Positions 34,159-43,479 are shown, numbered from the stretch's first letter. The stretch: 64,000 bases of DNA from Prauserella salsuginis (GCF_024648885.1 NZ_JANBBF010000011.1:552688-616687), one strand, 5' to 3'. Translations and numbers: made by a program. Notes: a model not told the origin generated them from the sequence alone.

Positions 34159-34887
34159 ATGCATCAGCTGCACCACGGCGACGCGCTCGCCGTCCTGCCC
34201 ACGCTCGACGCGTCCAGTGTGGACACGATCATCACCGACCCGCCCTACAACTCCGGCGGCCGCACCGCGTCCGAACGCCGCAACCAGACCGCCAAGGACA
34301 AGTACGTCTCCGGCGGCAGCGGCGTCGAAAAGGCCCTCGAGGACTTCACCGGCGACAACCGCGACCAACGAGGGTTCCTCGCATGGCTGTCGCTGACCCT
34401 CGGCGAGTGCCTCCGCGTCGCCCGGCCCGGCGCGCACCTGCTCGTGTTCTCCGACTGGCGCCAGGCGCCCGTGACCAGCGACGCGCTCCAGGTCGCCGGG
34501 TGGACCTGGCAGGGCACGCTCGTGTGGCACAAGCCCATCGCCCGGCCGCGGCGCGGCGGGTTCAAGGCGAACGCCGAGTACATCCTGTGGGGCACCAACG
34601 GCAAGTTCGACGGATCCCGCGAGGTTTACCTGCCGGGCGTGTTCAGCGCCAGCCAGCCGCGCGGCCGGCAACGTCGCCACATCACGCAGAAGCCCGTCGA
34701 CGGGCTACTCGACGAACTCGTGGAGATCTGCCCGTCAGGTGGAACGGTGCTCGACCCGTTCGCCGGCTCCGGCACGACCGGCGAGGCCGCCCTACGTTCC
34801 GACCGCTCGTTCGTCGGCATCGAACTGTCCGACCACTACCACCGCATCGCACGCGACCGCCTCGACGAGGTCAGCTCCACCCCCTAG
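34159..34887 (+). CDS. DNA methyltransferase (DPPY, N4-C/N6-A type)
   Basis: 242 residues from the ATG at 34159, behind GGGAAAGG. Catalytic DPPY is at residues 27-30 (ITDPPYNSGG) and the AdoMet motif DPFAGSGTTGEAAL is near residue 197, the permuted order of the beta class. No restriction gene adjoins, so it is an orphan phage methylase that may protect phage DNA or time events. The target sequence cannot be read. It has its own promoter-like region and a strong terminator, separating it from the early operon. Confidence 0.9.
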   Translation: MHQLHHGDALAVLPTLDASSVDTIITDPPYNSGGRTASERRNQTAKDKYVSGGSGVEKALEDFTGDNRDQRGFLAWLSLTLGECLRVARPGAHLLVFSDWRQAPVTSDALQVAGWTWQGTLVWHKPIARPRRGGFKANAEYILWGTNGKFDGSREVYLPGVFSASQPRGRQRRHITQKPVDGLLDELVEICPSGGTVLDPFAGSGTTGEAALRSDRSFVGIELSDHYHRIARDRLDEVSSTP

Positions 34888-34947
34888 CCGGGGGTAACGC
34901 TTGGCTCGGGGGCGTCGCAGCTGGGAGGCCTGCCGCCCCCGAGCCAA
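34879..34947 (+). terminator. Strong terminator after the methyltransferase
   Basis: TTGGCTCGGGGGCG (34901-34914) pairs perfectly with CGCCCCCGAGCCAA (34934-34947), a 14-bp stem with a 19-nt loop. A smaller CCCC/GGGG hairpin precedes it at 34880-34894. Confidence 0.75.
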
Positions 34948-34963
34948 CCATTGAGGAGTGTGC

Positions 34964-35599
34964 ATGAACGACCACGTCCAGCGCTGCGCCACCTGCCCGC
35001 CCGGCAACCCCCGCCAAGCCGACAGCGGCCTCGTGTGCTTCCAGTGCTCCAACCGCATCCTGCGGCAGCTGCGCGAACTCGAGGAGTACCTGCCCACCCT
35101 GCAGCTCGAGAAGCGCCGCGGCGGGGCAGAACGCGGCGCCCCCGGATTCGCGTCCACATCGCCCGCCGACGACACGACCATCCACCACACCGATTGGCGC
35201 ACCAACTGGTCTGCCCTCGACGGTCTCGGCGCCGTCGCCACCATCCACCAGTGGGCCCGCGCCGTACGCGAAGATCGGGCGTTCAAGCCGCCCCGGCACG
35301 TCACCCTCACCACCGAAATCGAAGCGCTCCGGCAGAACCACTCGTGGCTCACGTGCCAGCCGTTCGTCGACGAATACGCCCGCGAACTCCGCGAAGTGCA
35401 CGGTGCTGTGCGCGCAGCGGCCGGCGACCCCGCTCCGCATCCGGTCGGGCGATGCATTACCGCAGATCAACACGGCGACTGCGGGGGCACTGTATACGAG
35501 CGTCTCGACTTCGGTGGTGTGCAATGCGCAAGCTGCCACCGCATCTACGCCGGTCTCGACCTCGTCAGGTTGCGAGTTTCGCAGACAGAGGCAGGATAA
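34964..35599 (+). CDS. Zinc-ribbon-containing phage protein
   Basis: 211 residues from the ATG at 34964, with GAGGAG at a good distance. N-terminal CATC...CFQC and C-terminal CASCH with earlier Cys make two likely metal sites around a helical middle (TLTTEIEALRQNHSW). It is of a kind often found between replication and packaging genes of actinophages; the role is unknown. Confidence 0.6.
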   Translation: MNDHVQRCATCPPGNPRQADSGLVCFQCSNRILRQLRELEEYLPTLQLEKRRGGAERGAPGFASTSPADDTTIHHTDWRTNWSALDGLGAVATIHQWARAVREDRAFKPPRHVTLTTEIEALRQNHSWLTCQPFVDEYARELREVHGAVRAAAGDPAPHPVGRCITADQHGDCGGTVYERLDFGGVQCASCHRIYAGLDLVRLRVSQTEAG

Positions 35600-35640
35600 G
35601 CCTCTCGAACGTGCCAGTTCGGCAAGTTGAAAGGAAATCC

Positions 35641-36117
35641 ATGCGAGCAAGCGAGAAAAATTCATTCCAACCAATCCGGTGTCGACTTTGCGGCTACCCG
35701 GCGATAGTCGATCAGAGGTCCGAGCCAAAGCAGATGGCGAGCTCAGAAATACCGGCGTTCCGAGAACGTGAGCAGCTGCGCAAGGAGCGCCGGGTAGCGC
35801 TTGAGGATTCCGGCGTCAACTTCGACGATGTGGGCGCCGAGTTCGGCCAGGAGTGCCCTAACGACACCCATGACTTCGAAGAGATCTCGTGGGCATACTC
35901 GTGGGTCAGCCGCACCGTGCAAGACAGAGTCGGTCGGTGGCCGACCCTCAACGAACTCCGGTCGGCGGTTCAGGCTGCGCGAGAGTTCAGCAAAGAATAC
36001 AGCGGGAAAGACGACGGTATGTTGATCGTTACCCATAAGGACGGCGTCACGATGAAACTGGACGACTGGCCCGGACTCGACAGGTTCGTACCGAAACGAC
36101 ACGACCAGGAGGAGTAG
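35641..36117 (+). CDS. Low-GC hypothetical protein
   Basis: 158 residues from the ATG at 35641, behind AAAGGAAA. The coding DNA uses far more A/T third positions than its neighbours, a sign of recent arrival. CRLCGYP near the N-terminus is the only motif; the rest is acidic and helical (LRKERRVALEDSGVNFDDVG). Confidence 0.65.
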   Translation: MRASEKNSFQPIRCRLCGYPAIVDQRSEPKQMASSEIPAFREREQLRKERRVALEDSGVNFDDVGAEFGQECPNDTHDFEEISWAYSWVSRTVQDRVGRWPTLNELRSAVQAAREFSKEYSGKDDGMLIVTHKDGVTMKLDDWPGLDRFVPKRHDQEE

Positions 36118-36123
36118 ACGCCA

Positions 36124-36342
36124 ATGCCCCGACTTTCGGCCCCCCTAGCTCTCCTCGCGCTTCGCCAATCGGGCTACATCGTTACTGCCGCCACGTTGCG
36201 GTCGTGGGTCCACCGTGGACATATCACCCGAACCGCCAGCGGCTACAGCCTCGAGGAGATCACCACCTACCTCGACCGGCGGGACACGCCGAGAGATCAC
36301 CCCGACATTGCCGCAGGTCGAGACATGTGCAACGCTGTCTGA
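36124..36342 (+). CDS. Small winged-helix/excisionase-like DNA-binding protein
   Basis: 72 residues, seven bases after the previous gene. ALLALRQSGYIVTAATLRSW followed by RGHITRTASGYSLEEI reads as a MerR/excisionase-type winged helix. It is far from int, so control of late genes is as likely as excision. Confidence 0.6.
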   Translation: MPRLSAPLALLALRQSGYIVTAATLRSWVHRGHITRTASGYSLEEITTYLDRRDTPRDHPDIAAGRDMCNAV

Positions 36343-36357
36343 GGGGACAAGTGCATC

Positions 36358-36400
36358 CGAAGCCCGGCAGACCGTAGTAGAGACGGACTGCCGGGCTTCG
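36358..36400 (+). terminator. Hairpin terminator before the HNH gene
   Basis: CGAAGCCCGGCAG (36358-36370) and CTGCCGGGCTTCG (36388-36400) form a perfect 13-bp stem with a 17-nt loop. Confidence 0.75.
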
Positions 36401-36424
36401 TCATGCCAGGTGGGGGGTGAGGCA

Positions 36425-36790
36425 ATGCCCCGCGCCGCCAAGCCATGCTCAACCCCGGGCTGCCCCGAACTCGTCGACACGGGAACGGGACGCTGCGCCG
36501 ACTGCAGCACCCACGCCGAGCGGGCCCGAGGCACCGCAACCCAACGGGGCTACGACCATCACCACGAGGCACGGTTCCGGCAAGCAGTGCTCGCACGCGA
36601 ACCGATCTGCGGTCGCTGTCGCCGAGCATCGTCGGAACACGCTGACCATTGGCCGCTGTCGCGGCGGCAGCTGCAGCAGGCAGGACACGATCCCAACGAC
36701 CCGGCGAACGGGCGCGGGCTGTGCGCCAGCTGCCACTCGAGCGAGACCGCCCGGCATCAACCCGGCGGCTGGCACGTTCACCGAACGTGA
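36425..36790 (+). CDS. HNH endonuclease
   Basis: 121 residues from the ATG at 36425. The HNH core is ADHWPLSRRQLQQAG ... ANGRGLCASCHSSET with zinc Cys pairs (CGRC, CASC). HNH proteins directly upstream of terminase are needed with TerL for specific cos cleavage in several siphoviruses, and this gene adjoins the repeat region and terS. An N-terminal Cys cluster (CSTPGCPE, CADC) adds a second zinc site. Confidence 0.88.
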   Translation: MPRAAKPCSTPGCPELVDTGTGRCADCSTHAERARGTATQRGYDHHHEARFRQAVLAREPICGRCRRASSEHADHWPLSRRQLQQAGHDPNDPANGRGLCASCHSSETARHQPGGWHVHRT

Positions 36791-36980
36791 CGACCGACGT
36801 GACCCTCTGACCTGCGGAAACACGCCCCACCGAGCCGCGACCCTCTGACCTGCGGAAACGGGGTGGGGGGTGACCCCCGAGGCGGGGAAATCCTGGACCG
36901 CCGGGGAGGTAAACGGCTGGGGCCGCAGCTGATCAGGTTTTCGCGGACACGGAGAGTGCCGAGACGGGGGTGAGGCAGCC
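36791..36980 (+). other. Putative cos / packaging region
   Basis: 190 bp without a gene between the HNH and terS genes. A 21-bp direct repeat, GACCCTCTGACCTGCGGAAAC, occurs at 36801-36821 and 36839-36859, 38 bp apart, followed by a G-run and an AT-richer patch near 36935. The position and direct repeats suit terminase-binding and cut sites. Confidence 0.5.
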
Positions 36981-37478
36981 GTGGCTGACCCCGTGCGCAA
37001 GAAGCCGCACCTGCAGGCGGTCCGTGAGGGCAACCCGGGGAAGCGTGCGCTCGACGAGGGGCTGCAGCTGCCGCCGGGCGACCTCGAGGAGCCGGACTGG
37101 CAGGAGACGTTCCCGACGGTGAAGGACCGGTCGCGGCAGGCGATCAACCGCCGGGCGCGGGAGGTGGCGCGGCGCGAGTGGCGCCGCGTGGTGCCGGTGC
37201 TCAAGCACACGGCCGGCCTGGCCGCGGTGGACGCGGCGGCGTTGCAGGACTACTGCATCTGCGTGGCTCGGATCGACCAGTGCGAGCGGGACCTGTCCCG
37301 CCACGGGCTGGTGATGGAAGGCGAGCGCGGGATGCAGAAGAACGGCTCGGCGACGATCGTGTCCCAGTACCGCGCCCAGTACAAGATCTACCTGCGCGAG
37401 TTCGGTCTGTCGCCGTCGGCCCGGGTCGGCATCAAGCCGCCGGGGGACGACGACGATGACAGCGACGTCTTCGACTGA
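36981..37478 (+). CDS. Terminase small subunit (P27 family)
   Basis: 165 residues, GTG start behind GGGGTGAGG. It binds the packaging site and feeds TerL. P27-type text is seen in VREGNPGKRALDEG and in the helical AAALQDYCICVARIDQCER region. The acidic end (DDDDDSDVFD) overlaps terL by 23 bp. Confidence 0.85.
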   Translation: MADPVRKKPHLQAVREGNPGKRALDEGLQLPPGDLEEPDWQETFPTVKDRSRQAINRRAREVARREWRRVVPVLKHTAGLAAVDAAALQDYCICVARIDQCERDLSRHGLVMEGERGMQKNGSATIVSQYRAQYKIYLREFGLSPSARVGIKPPGDDDDDSDVFD

Positions 37479-39168
37479 GCTGCCGGTTCCGCGGGATGCG
37501 CTACTCGAGCTGGGCCTGACCGACGAGCAGATCGACGAGGCCGTCGAGTCGACACCGCTTGTGGTGGCGTGCCAGGCGCAGCGGCAACCGGGCGCGTGGT
37601 TCGACGTCGAGCGGGTGCGGCGTGCGCTGAAAGCCTTGGGCCAGTTCCGGCACACCAAGGGCCGGTGGTCCGGCCGCCCTTTCCGTATTGGCCAGGGGCT
37701 GGCGCCGTGGCAGGTGGTGTGGGTCATCGCCCCGGTGTTCGGGTGGGTGGTCTGGGACGAGGAGATCGGCGAGGTCGTGCGCGTCGCGCGCACGGTCTGG
37801 GTCGAGGTACCGCGGAAGAACGGCAAGTCGACGATCTCGTCGGGCATCGCGAACGTGTTGCTGCTCGCCGACGGCGAGGCCGGCGCCGAGGTGTACGCCG
37901 CGGCCGGTTCGCTGGACCAGGCGGGCCGGGTGTTCGAGGACGCCAAACGCATGTGCCTGACGTCGAAAGCGGCCCGCTCGCGGGTGCAGGCGTTGGCGTC
38001 GGTGATCCGCGTTCCGAAAACGGGCGGGGTGCTGCGAGCGCTGTCGAAGATCGCCGAAACCGCGCACGGTCTCAACGTCAGCGGTGGCGTGATCGACGAG
38101 GTGCACGTCCACAAGTCGCGGCACCTGATCGACGCGATCGAAACGGGCACCGGTGCCCGGTCGCAGCCGCTGATCGTGTTCATCACGACGGCCGACGAGG
38201 CCACCGAAGGCAGCATCTACGACGAGAAGCATTCGTACACGCGCAAGATCGCCGACAACGTCGTCGAGGATCCGTCGCACTACGGCGTGATCTGGGCGGC
38301 CGACGAGGGCGACGACCCGTTCGCCGAGGAGACGTGGCGCAAGGCCAACCCCGGGCTGGGCACCTCGCCGACGCTGTCCTACATCCGCAAGGAAGCCCGC
38401 AAGGCCGAGACCACCCCGAGCTACTTCCCGACGTTCTGCCGGTTGCACCTGAACCGCCGCATGCGGGACCAGGCACGGCTGATCGACATGGGCCTGTGGG
38501 ACGGCAGCGCCGGAATGACCGACCTCAGCCGGGTGCAGGGACGTCGCGCGTGGGGCGGGCTGGACCTGTCGGCCGTATCCGACTTCACCGCGTGGTGGAT
38601 GGGCGTCGAGACGTGGCAGCCGCACATCGAGCTCGAGTTCTTCTGGCGGTTCTACGTGCCCGAGGACCGGGTCGACGAGCTCGAGCGCCAGCTGCAGGTG
38701 CCGTTGAAGCAGTGGATCCGCAACGGGTTCGTGCGCGCCACCGAGGGCAACGTCATCGACTACACGGCGGTGCAGGCCGACGTGCTGGCCGACTGCAAGA
38801 AGGTCGACATGCAGCGCATCTCCTACGACCGCATGTTCGCCGGCCAGATGGTGCAGGAGCTGGACACGCAGCTGCGGGGCGTGGACGTGGTGCCCGTGGC
38901 GCAGACGTTCCTCGGAATGTCGCCCGCGATCAAGGAGCTGCAGCGGCTCATCGGCGAGGACGCGCTGCGGCACGGCGGCAACCCGGTGGCCCGGTGGATG
39001 GCGTCGGTGGTGGAGACCAAGGACGACGGCAACGACAACCTCAAGCTCGTCAAACCCGAGCGGCAGAAATCGCAGGCCCGCATCGACGGCATGTCGGCGC
39101 TGGTGACCGGTTTGGACGGATACGTGCGCCGGCCGGTGAAGAAGAAGACGAAGGTCGTCGCACTGTGA
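37456..39168 (+). CDS. Terminase large subunit
   Basis: 570 residues, the packaging motor and nuclease. Walker A is PRKNGKST at residues 119-126, Walker B VIDEV at about 212-216. The C-terminal RNase-H-like nuclease begins at GGLDLSAVSDFTAWW (about residue 366), its first Asp ligand. The length and motifs fit Terminase_1/HK97-like TerL. It starts inside terS. Confidence 0.93.
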   Translation: MTATSSTELPVPRDALLELGLTDEQIDEAVESTPLVVACQAQRQPGAWFDVERVRRALKALGQFRHTKGRWSGRPFRIGQGLAPWQVVWVIAPVFGWVVWDEEIGEVVRVARTVWVEVPRKNGKSTISSGIANVLLLADGEAGAEVYAAAGSLDQAGRVFEDAKRMCLTSKAARSRVQALASVIRVPKTGGVLRALSKIAETAHGLNVSGGVIDEVHVHKSRHLIDAIETGTGARSQPLIVFITTADEATEGSIYDEKHSYTRKIADNVVEDPSHYGVIWAADEGDDPFAEETWRKANPGLGTSPTLSYIRKEARKAETTPSYFPTFCRLHLNRRMRDQARLIDMGLWDGSAGMTDLSRVQGRRAWGGLDLSAVSDFTAWWMGVETWQPHIELEFFWRFYVPEDRVDELERQLQVPLKQWIRNGFVRATEGNVIDYTAVQADVLADCKKVDMQRISYDRMFAGQMVQELDTQLRGVDVVPVAQTFLGMSPAIKELQRLIGEDALRHGGNPVARWMASVVETKDDGNDNLKLVKPERQKSQARIDGMSALVTGLDGYVRRPVKKKTKVVAL

Positions 39169-39180
39169 GGGGAGGTTCCC

Positions 39181-40632
39181 GTGGCGCTTCCCCAGTCCGA
39201 TGAGGAATGGATCCACTACCTGTCGATCCAGCACGACGCCGAGATGCCCGAGCTGGAACGGCTGAACAGCCACTACGAGGGCACCCAGCCGTTGACGTAC
39301 ATGCACCCCGAGGTGCTGCGGGAGGTCGAAGACCGGATCCAGCCGGTCGTCATCGCCTGGCCGCAGCTCGTGGTGGATGCGCTCGAGGAACGGTTGGATG
39401 TCGAGGGGTTCCGGCTACCCGACGAGGAGCGGCAGGACGACGACCTGTGGCGGGTGTGGCAGGCCAACGAGATGGACGAGCAGTCCCAACTCGGGGCCGT
39501 CGATTCGCTGGTGATGCGCCGCTCGTACGTGTCGGTGGGCACGAACGAGGACGACCCGGACACACCGCTGCTGGCGGCCGAGTCGCCGCTCGAGATGTAC
39601 GTCGACGTCGACCCGCGCACCCGGCGAGGTCGCGCGGCGCTGCGCCGGGTGACCGACGAGGACACCTACGCCCGCATCGGCGAGCGGCACGCCACGCTCG
39701 TACGCCCGGACTACACCGTCTGGTACGAGTACGGCAAACACGGGTGGAACGAGGTCGACCGCGACAACCACAGACTCGGCGAGCTGTCGGTGGTCTCGCT
39801 GGTGAACCGCGCCCGGCTGTCGTCTCCCCGGGCGCGCGGCAACGTGGCACAGCGTCAGGCGCGCAACGGCCAGTCCGAACTGGCGCCGATCATCCCGCTG
39901 TCGGACGCGGCGAACAAGATCGCCACCGACATGATGGTCGCCGCCGAAGGGGTGGCACTTCCGCTGCGCGGGTTCTTCAATGTGAACCCGGACGATCTGC
40001 AGGACGCCGAGGGCAACCAGCTCACTGCCGTGCAGGCGCTCCTGAAGAAGTTCCTCACCGTCCCGGACTCCGGCGAGGGCGCCCGGGAGTTCGAGTTCGC
40101 CGGGGCGAACCTGGGCGGGTTTCACGAGTCGATCGACGCGCTCGCGAAGCGCGTTGCCTCACTGGCGGGGCTGCCGCCGACGTATCTGGGGTTCACGACG
40201 TCCAACCCGGCCAGTGCGGACGCGATGCGGTCGGCCGAGTCGCGGCTGGTGAAACGGGCCGAGCGCAAGCAGCGCGCGTGGGGCGGTGCGTACGAACGCA
40301 TGTGCCGCATCGTGCGCCGCCTGCAGACCGGCGAGTGGGACCCGCGGATGCGGCAGCTGGAAACGGTGTGGCGCGACGCGTCGACCCCGACCGTGGCGCA
40401 GAAGGCCGACGCCGCGGTGAAGATGTACACCACGAAGCCGGATCCGATCGTGCCCCTGCGGCAAACGCGCGAGACCATCGGCATGACGGCCGCGCAGATC
40501 CGCCGAGCCGAACGCGACGACGAGCGACGGCGACAGCAGGATCCGCTCGGCGCGATCGCCCGCGGCATGAGCGACGGCGGTGTCCCGGCCGGTGTTCCTG
40601 GCGGGCAGGACGGCGACGGTGACGACAGCTGA
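39181..40632 (+). CDS. Portal protein (SPP1 gp6-like)
   Basis: 483 residues, GTG start 12 bp after terL with GGGGAGG. It forms the dodecameric DNA gateway at one capsid vertex. The family-like core includes YVDVDPRTRRGRAALRRVTD, the stem helices and AKRVASLAGLPPTYLGFTT, and the acidic C-terminus is typical. Confidence 0.88.
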   Translation: MALPQSDEEWIHYLSIQHDAEMPELERLNSHYEGTQPLTYMHPEVLREVEDRIQPVVIAWPQLVVDALEERLDVEGFRLPDEERQDDDLWRVWQANEMDEQSQLGAVDSLVMRRSYVSVGTNEDDPDTPLLAAESPLEMYVDVDPRTRRGRAALRRVTDEDTYARIGERHATLVRPDYTVWYEYGKHGWNEVDRDNHRLGELSVVSLVNRARLSSPRARGNVAQRQARNGQSELAPIIPLSDAANKIATDMMVAAEGVALPLRGFFNVNPDDLQDAEGNQLTAVQALLKKFLTVPDSGEGAREFEFAGANLGGFHESIDALAKRVASLAGLPPTYLGFTTSNPASADAMRSAESRLVKRAERKQRAWGGAYERMCRIVRRLQTGEWDPRMRQLETVWRDASTPTVAQKADAAVKMYTTKPDPIVPLRQTRETIGMTAAQIRRAERDDERRRQQDPLGAIARGMSDGGVPAGVPGGQDGDGDDS

Positions 40633-41731
40633 GGTCGCCCAGGACCACTACCGCGACCGGCAAGCCATCGCCGCGGCCGTCGCCGCGGAGGCCGCGGAGG
40701 CGTGGCGGGAGCTGAACCCGGGCGACCTGGACGCGTGGGACCTGCCAGCTGCGCAGCTCGCCGTCGTCCTGACCGGGGCGCAACAGCAGGCCGCGAGCGC
40801 CGCCGACGACTACGTCGACACAGCACTCTCAGAACAGGGAGCGGAACCGTCCCCGGCCGGGCGGGTCGACCCGCGCCGGTTCGCCGGTGTCGCCTCCGAC
40901 GGCCGGCCGCTCGAGGGGCTACTGCGGTCACCGGTGGTGGCGACGAAGCTGGCCCTTGCCAGAGGCACCACGGTGCCGCGGGCACTGGCCACCGGGCAGG
41001 CCACATTGGACATGATGGTGCGCACCCAGGTCGCCGACGCTGGCCGCGCCGCGGACGGCGTGGCCGTGGCCGCCCGACCGAGCACCGGCTACGTGCGCAT
41101 GCTGCAGGGCAAGTCGTGCTCGCGGTGCGCCATCCTCGCCGGCCGGTACTACCGGTGGTCGGCCGGATTCTGGCGGCACCCGCGGTGCGACTGCATCCAC
41201 GTCCCCGCCCGCGGGGAACAGGCGGCCCGTTCAGAGGGACTCGTCAGTGACCCGAAGGAGTTCTTCAACTCGCTGTCACCGGCCGAGCAGGCCCAGCTGT
41301 TCACCAAAGCCGGCGCCCAGGCGATCCGAGACGGGGCCGACATGAACCAGGTCGTCAACGCCCGCCGCGGCGCGGCCGGGCTGAGCAAGCCCGGCGGAAG
41401 GTTGACGCGTGAGGAGCAGCGCATGCTGCGCGGTGGCCGCGACCGGGGCGAGCTGGCACGCACCGACGTGTTCGGCCAGCAGGTGTTCACCACGACCGAG
41501 GGCACCACGACGCGCGGCCTGGCCGGGCAGCGCATGCGCGAGCAGGGCGCCCGCACCACGCGCGAGTCCGGCGAAACCGTGACCCGCCGGGCCCGCGGCG
41601 GCGACGTGCAGCGCACCGTCAACCGACGCCGCGTACAGGCGCCGCGGCTGATGCCCGAGTCGATCTACGAACTCGCCGACAGCCGCGACGACGCGATCCG
41701 CCTGTTGAAGCGGTTCGGCTACATCATCTGA
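40619..41731 (+). CDS. MuF-like minor head protein
   Basis: 370 residues from the GTG at 40619, which overlaps the portal stop; a GTG at 40580 would add 13 residues. The first half is helical; the F-like domain has MLQGKSCSRCAILAGRYYRW and HPRCDCIHVP, a Cys/His cluster typical of phage MuF/gp7 proteins that ride with the portal. The C-terminal third is basic and repetitive (Thr/Arg/Gly). Confidence 0.85.
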   Translation: MTTAEVAQDHYRDRQAIAAAVAAEAAEAWRELNPGDLDAWDLPAAQLAVVLTGAQQQAASAADDYVDTALSEQGAEPSPAGRVDPRRFAGVASDGRPLEGLLRSPVVATKLALARGTTVPRALATGQATLDMMVRTQVADAGRAADGVAVAARPSTGYVRMLQGKSCSRCAILAGRYYRWSAGFWRHPRCDCIHVPARGEQAARSEGLVSDPKEFFNSLSPAEQAQLFTKAGAQAIRDGADMNQVVNARRGAAGLSKPGGRLTREEQRMLRGGRDRGELARTDVFGQQVFTTTEGTTTRGLAGQRMREQGARTTRESGETVTRRARGGDVQRTVNRRRVQAPRLMPESIYELADSRDDAIRLLKRFGYII

Positions 41732-41782
41732 CCTCCCGTGCGCGCGAGGCGCACGGGCTTTCACCTCTGCGATGGAGGACCC

Positions 41783-42463
41783 ATGCACGAGCACCTTCCC
41801 GTCCACCCCCGCACCGGTCTCCGTGCCGTAGGCGTCGTCGTCGGCCGCCCGGTGTGGCCGGTCCTCGGCGGCAGCGAGCAGGCGGGAGACCCGCCTGCAC
41901 CACCCGCGGCACCTGTGGACGGTGAGGCAGCGGCCCCGAGCAGCGCCGAGGCAGAGCCGAAGAGTTCCGACGCGGGCGACCCGCCGAAGGACTCCGACGA
42001 CGAGGCGCTCGGCGACGCGGGGAAGAAGGCGCTGCGGGCCGAGCGTGAGGCACGGAAAGCGGCCGAACAGCAGATCGCCGACCGCGACGCGAAGTTGCGG
42101 GAGTACGAGGACGCCAAGCTCACCGAGCAGCAGCGCCTTGAGAAGGAACGAGACGATGCGCGGGAGGCTGCGAGTTCGACGGCGCGCGAGGCGGCGTTGT
42201 ACAAGGCGGCCATCGACCACGGCCTCAACGCGGAGGACCTCGAGCTACTCGAGGGCGTGCCGGCCGAGCAGATCGAAGACCGCGCGAAGCGGCTTGCAGA
42301 AAGGCTCAACGCGCGCCCGGCCCCCACGCCGAAGCCGGACCCGTCGCAGGGCGGGCGCAGCGGCGCCGGTCTGAACCTGGACACCCAGATCCAGGAGGCG
42401 CAGCGCAGCGGCGACTTCCGCGAGGTCATCGCGCTGCAGAACCAGAAACTCGCCGAACAGTAA
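41783..42463 (+). CDS. Scaffolding protein
   Basis: 226 residues from the ATG at 41783, with GGAGGA ahead. It starts HPRTGLRAVGVVVGRPVWPV, a text seen in actinophage scaffold genes. A Pro/Ala/Glu stretch follows, then a long coiled coil (about 80-150, KKALRAEREARKAAEQQIAD). The order MuF-scaffold-capsid supports the call. Confidence 0.85.
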   Translation: MHEHLPVHPRTGLRAVGVVVGRPVWPVLGGSEQAGDPPAPPAAPVDGEAAAPSSAEAEPKSSDAGDPPKDSDDEALGDAGKKALRAEREARKAAEQQIADRDAKLREYEDAKLTEQQRLEKERDDAREAASSTAREAALYKAAIDHGLNAEDLELLEGVPAEQIEDRAKRLAERLNARPAPTPKPDPSQGGRSGAGLNLDTQIQEAQRSGDFREVIALQNQKLAEQ

Positions 42464-42505
42464 CCCACGGGCACCGAGTGCCCAGATCGCAAGGAGTACG
42501 CCGAT

Positions 42506-43477
42506 ATGGCTTCCGTGACCGGATTGGGCACCACCTACGACCTGCCCAACTACACCGGCATCCTGCACCAGCTCACCCCCAGTGACACGCCGTTCTTCTC
42601 CGCGATCGGCGGGCTGACCGGCGGCGGCCAGACCACCTCGACCGAGTTCGAGTGGCAGACGTTCGACCTGCGCAGCGCGGGCCAGAACACCAAGGTCGAG
42701 GGCGCCGAGCCGGAAGACTCCGAGCGGACGCGCGCCAACGTCACGAACGTGGTGCAGATCCACCAGGAATCGGTGGGCGTGTCCTACTCGAAGCTGGCCG
42801 CGCCCGGCCAGAAGGCGGGCACGAACAACGAGGCGCAGAACCCGATCCGCAACGAGCTCGACTGGCAGGTCGAGCAGATGCTCAAGCAGATGGTGCGGGA
42901 CGTCGAGTACAGCTCCCTGCGGGGCACCTACCAGAAGCCGGCCGACAACACCACGGCGCGGCAGACCCGCGGCCTGCTGCCCGCGATCACGACGAACGTC
43001 ATCAACGTCGACTCCGATGGGGCCGGCGCTTCGGGCCCGCTGACCGACACCCTGCTGCTCGACCTCATGCAGTCGGTGTACGACAACGGCGGGCTCATGG
43101 AAGCCGAGACGGCGACGATCATCGTCAACTCGTTCCAGAAGCGGCAGCTGACGAAGATCTTCGTCGCCGACAAGGGCTACCAGGAGCAGAGCCGCAACGT
43201 CGGCGGTGTCAACGTCCAGACCATTGAGACCGACTTCGGCCGGGTCAACGTGATGCTGGACCGCCACATGCCGGCCGACCAGGTCGCGGTGGCCTCGCTC
43301 GACCAGTGCCGCCCCGTGTTCCTCGAGGTTCCGGGCAAGGGCCACTTCTTCGCCGAGCCGCTCGCCAAGACCGGCGCGAAGGACCGCACGCAGCTCTACG
43401 GCGAGGTCGGTCTCGAGTACGGCGCCGAGTCGGCCCACGGCAAGATCACCAACCTGTCCACGACGCCGCAGGCGTAG
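42506..43477 (+). CDS. Major capsid protein (SU10/DUF5309-like)
   Basis: 323 residues, ATG start behind AAGGAG. HK97-fold shell protein. YTGILHQLTPSDTPFFSAIGG at the start and LDRHMPADQVAVASLDQCRP near the end fit the SU10-like group. There is no N-terminal delta domain because scaffolding is a separate gene. Confidence 0.9.
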   Translation: MASVTGLGTTYDLPNYTGILHQLTPSDTPFFSAIGGLTGGGQTTSTEFEWQTFDLRSAGQNTKVEGAEPEDSERTRANVTNVVQIHQESVGVSYSKLAAPGQKAGTNNEAQNPIRNELDWQVEQMLKQMVRDVEYSSLRGTYQKPADNTTARQTRGLLPAITTNVINVDSDGAGASGPLTDTLLLDLMQSVYDNGGLMEAETATIIVNSFQKRQLTKIFVADKGYQEQSRNVGGVNVQTIETDFGRVNVMLDRHMPADQVAVASLDQCRPVFLEVPGKGHFFAEPLAKTGAKDRTQLYGEVGLEYGAESAHGKITNLSTTPQA

Positions 43478-43479
43478 CC

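Noticed and set aside
37501..39306. A 601-codon minus-strand open frame opposite terL
   Set aside because: Antisense shadow from GC-rich codon bias; terL motifs fix the coding strand.
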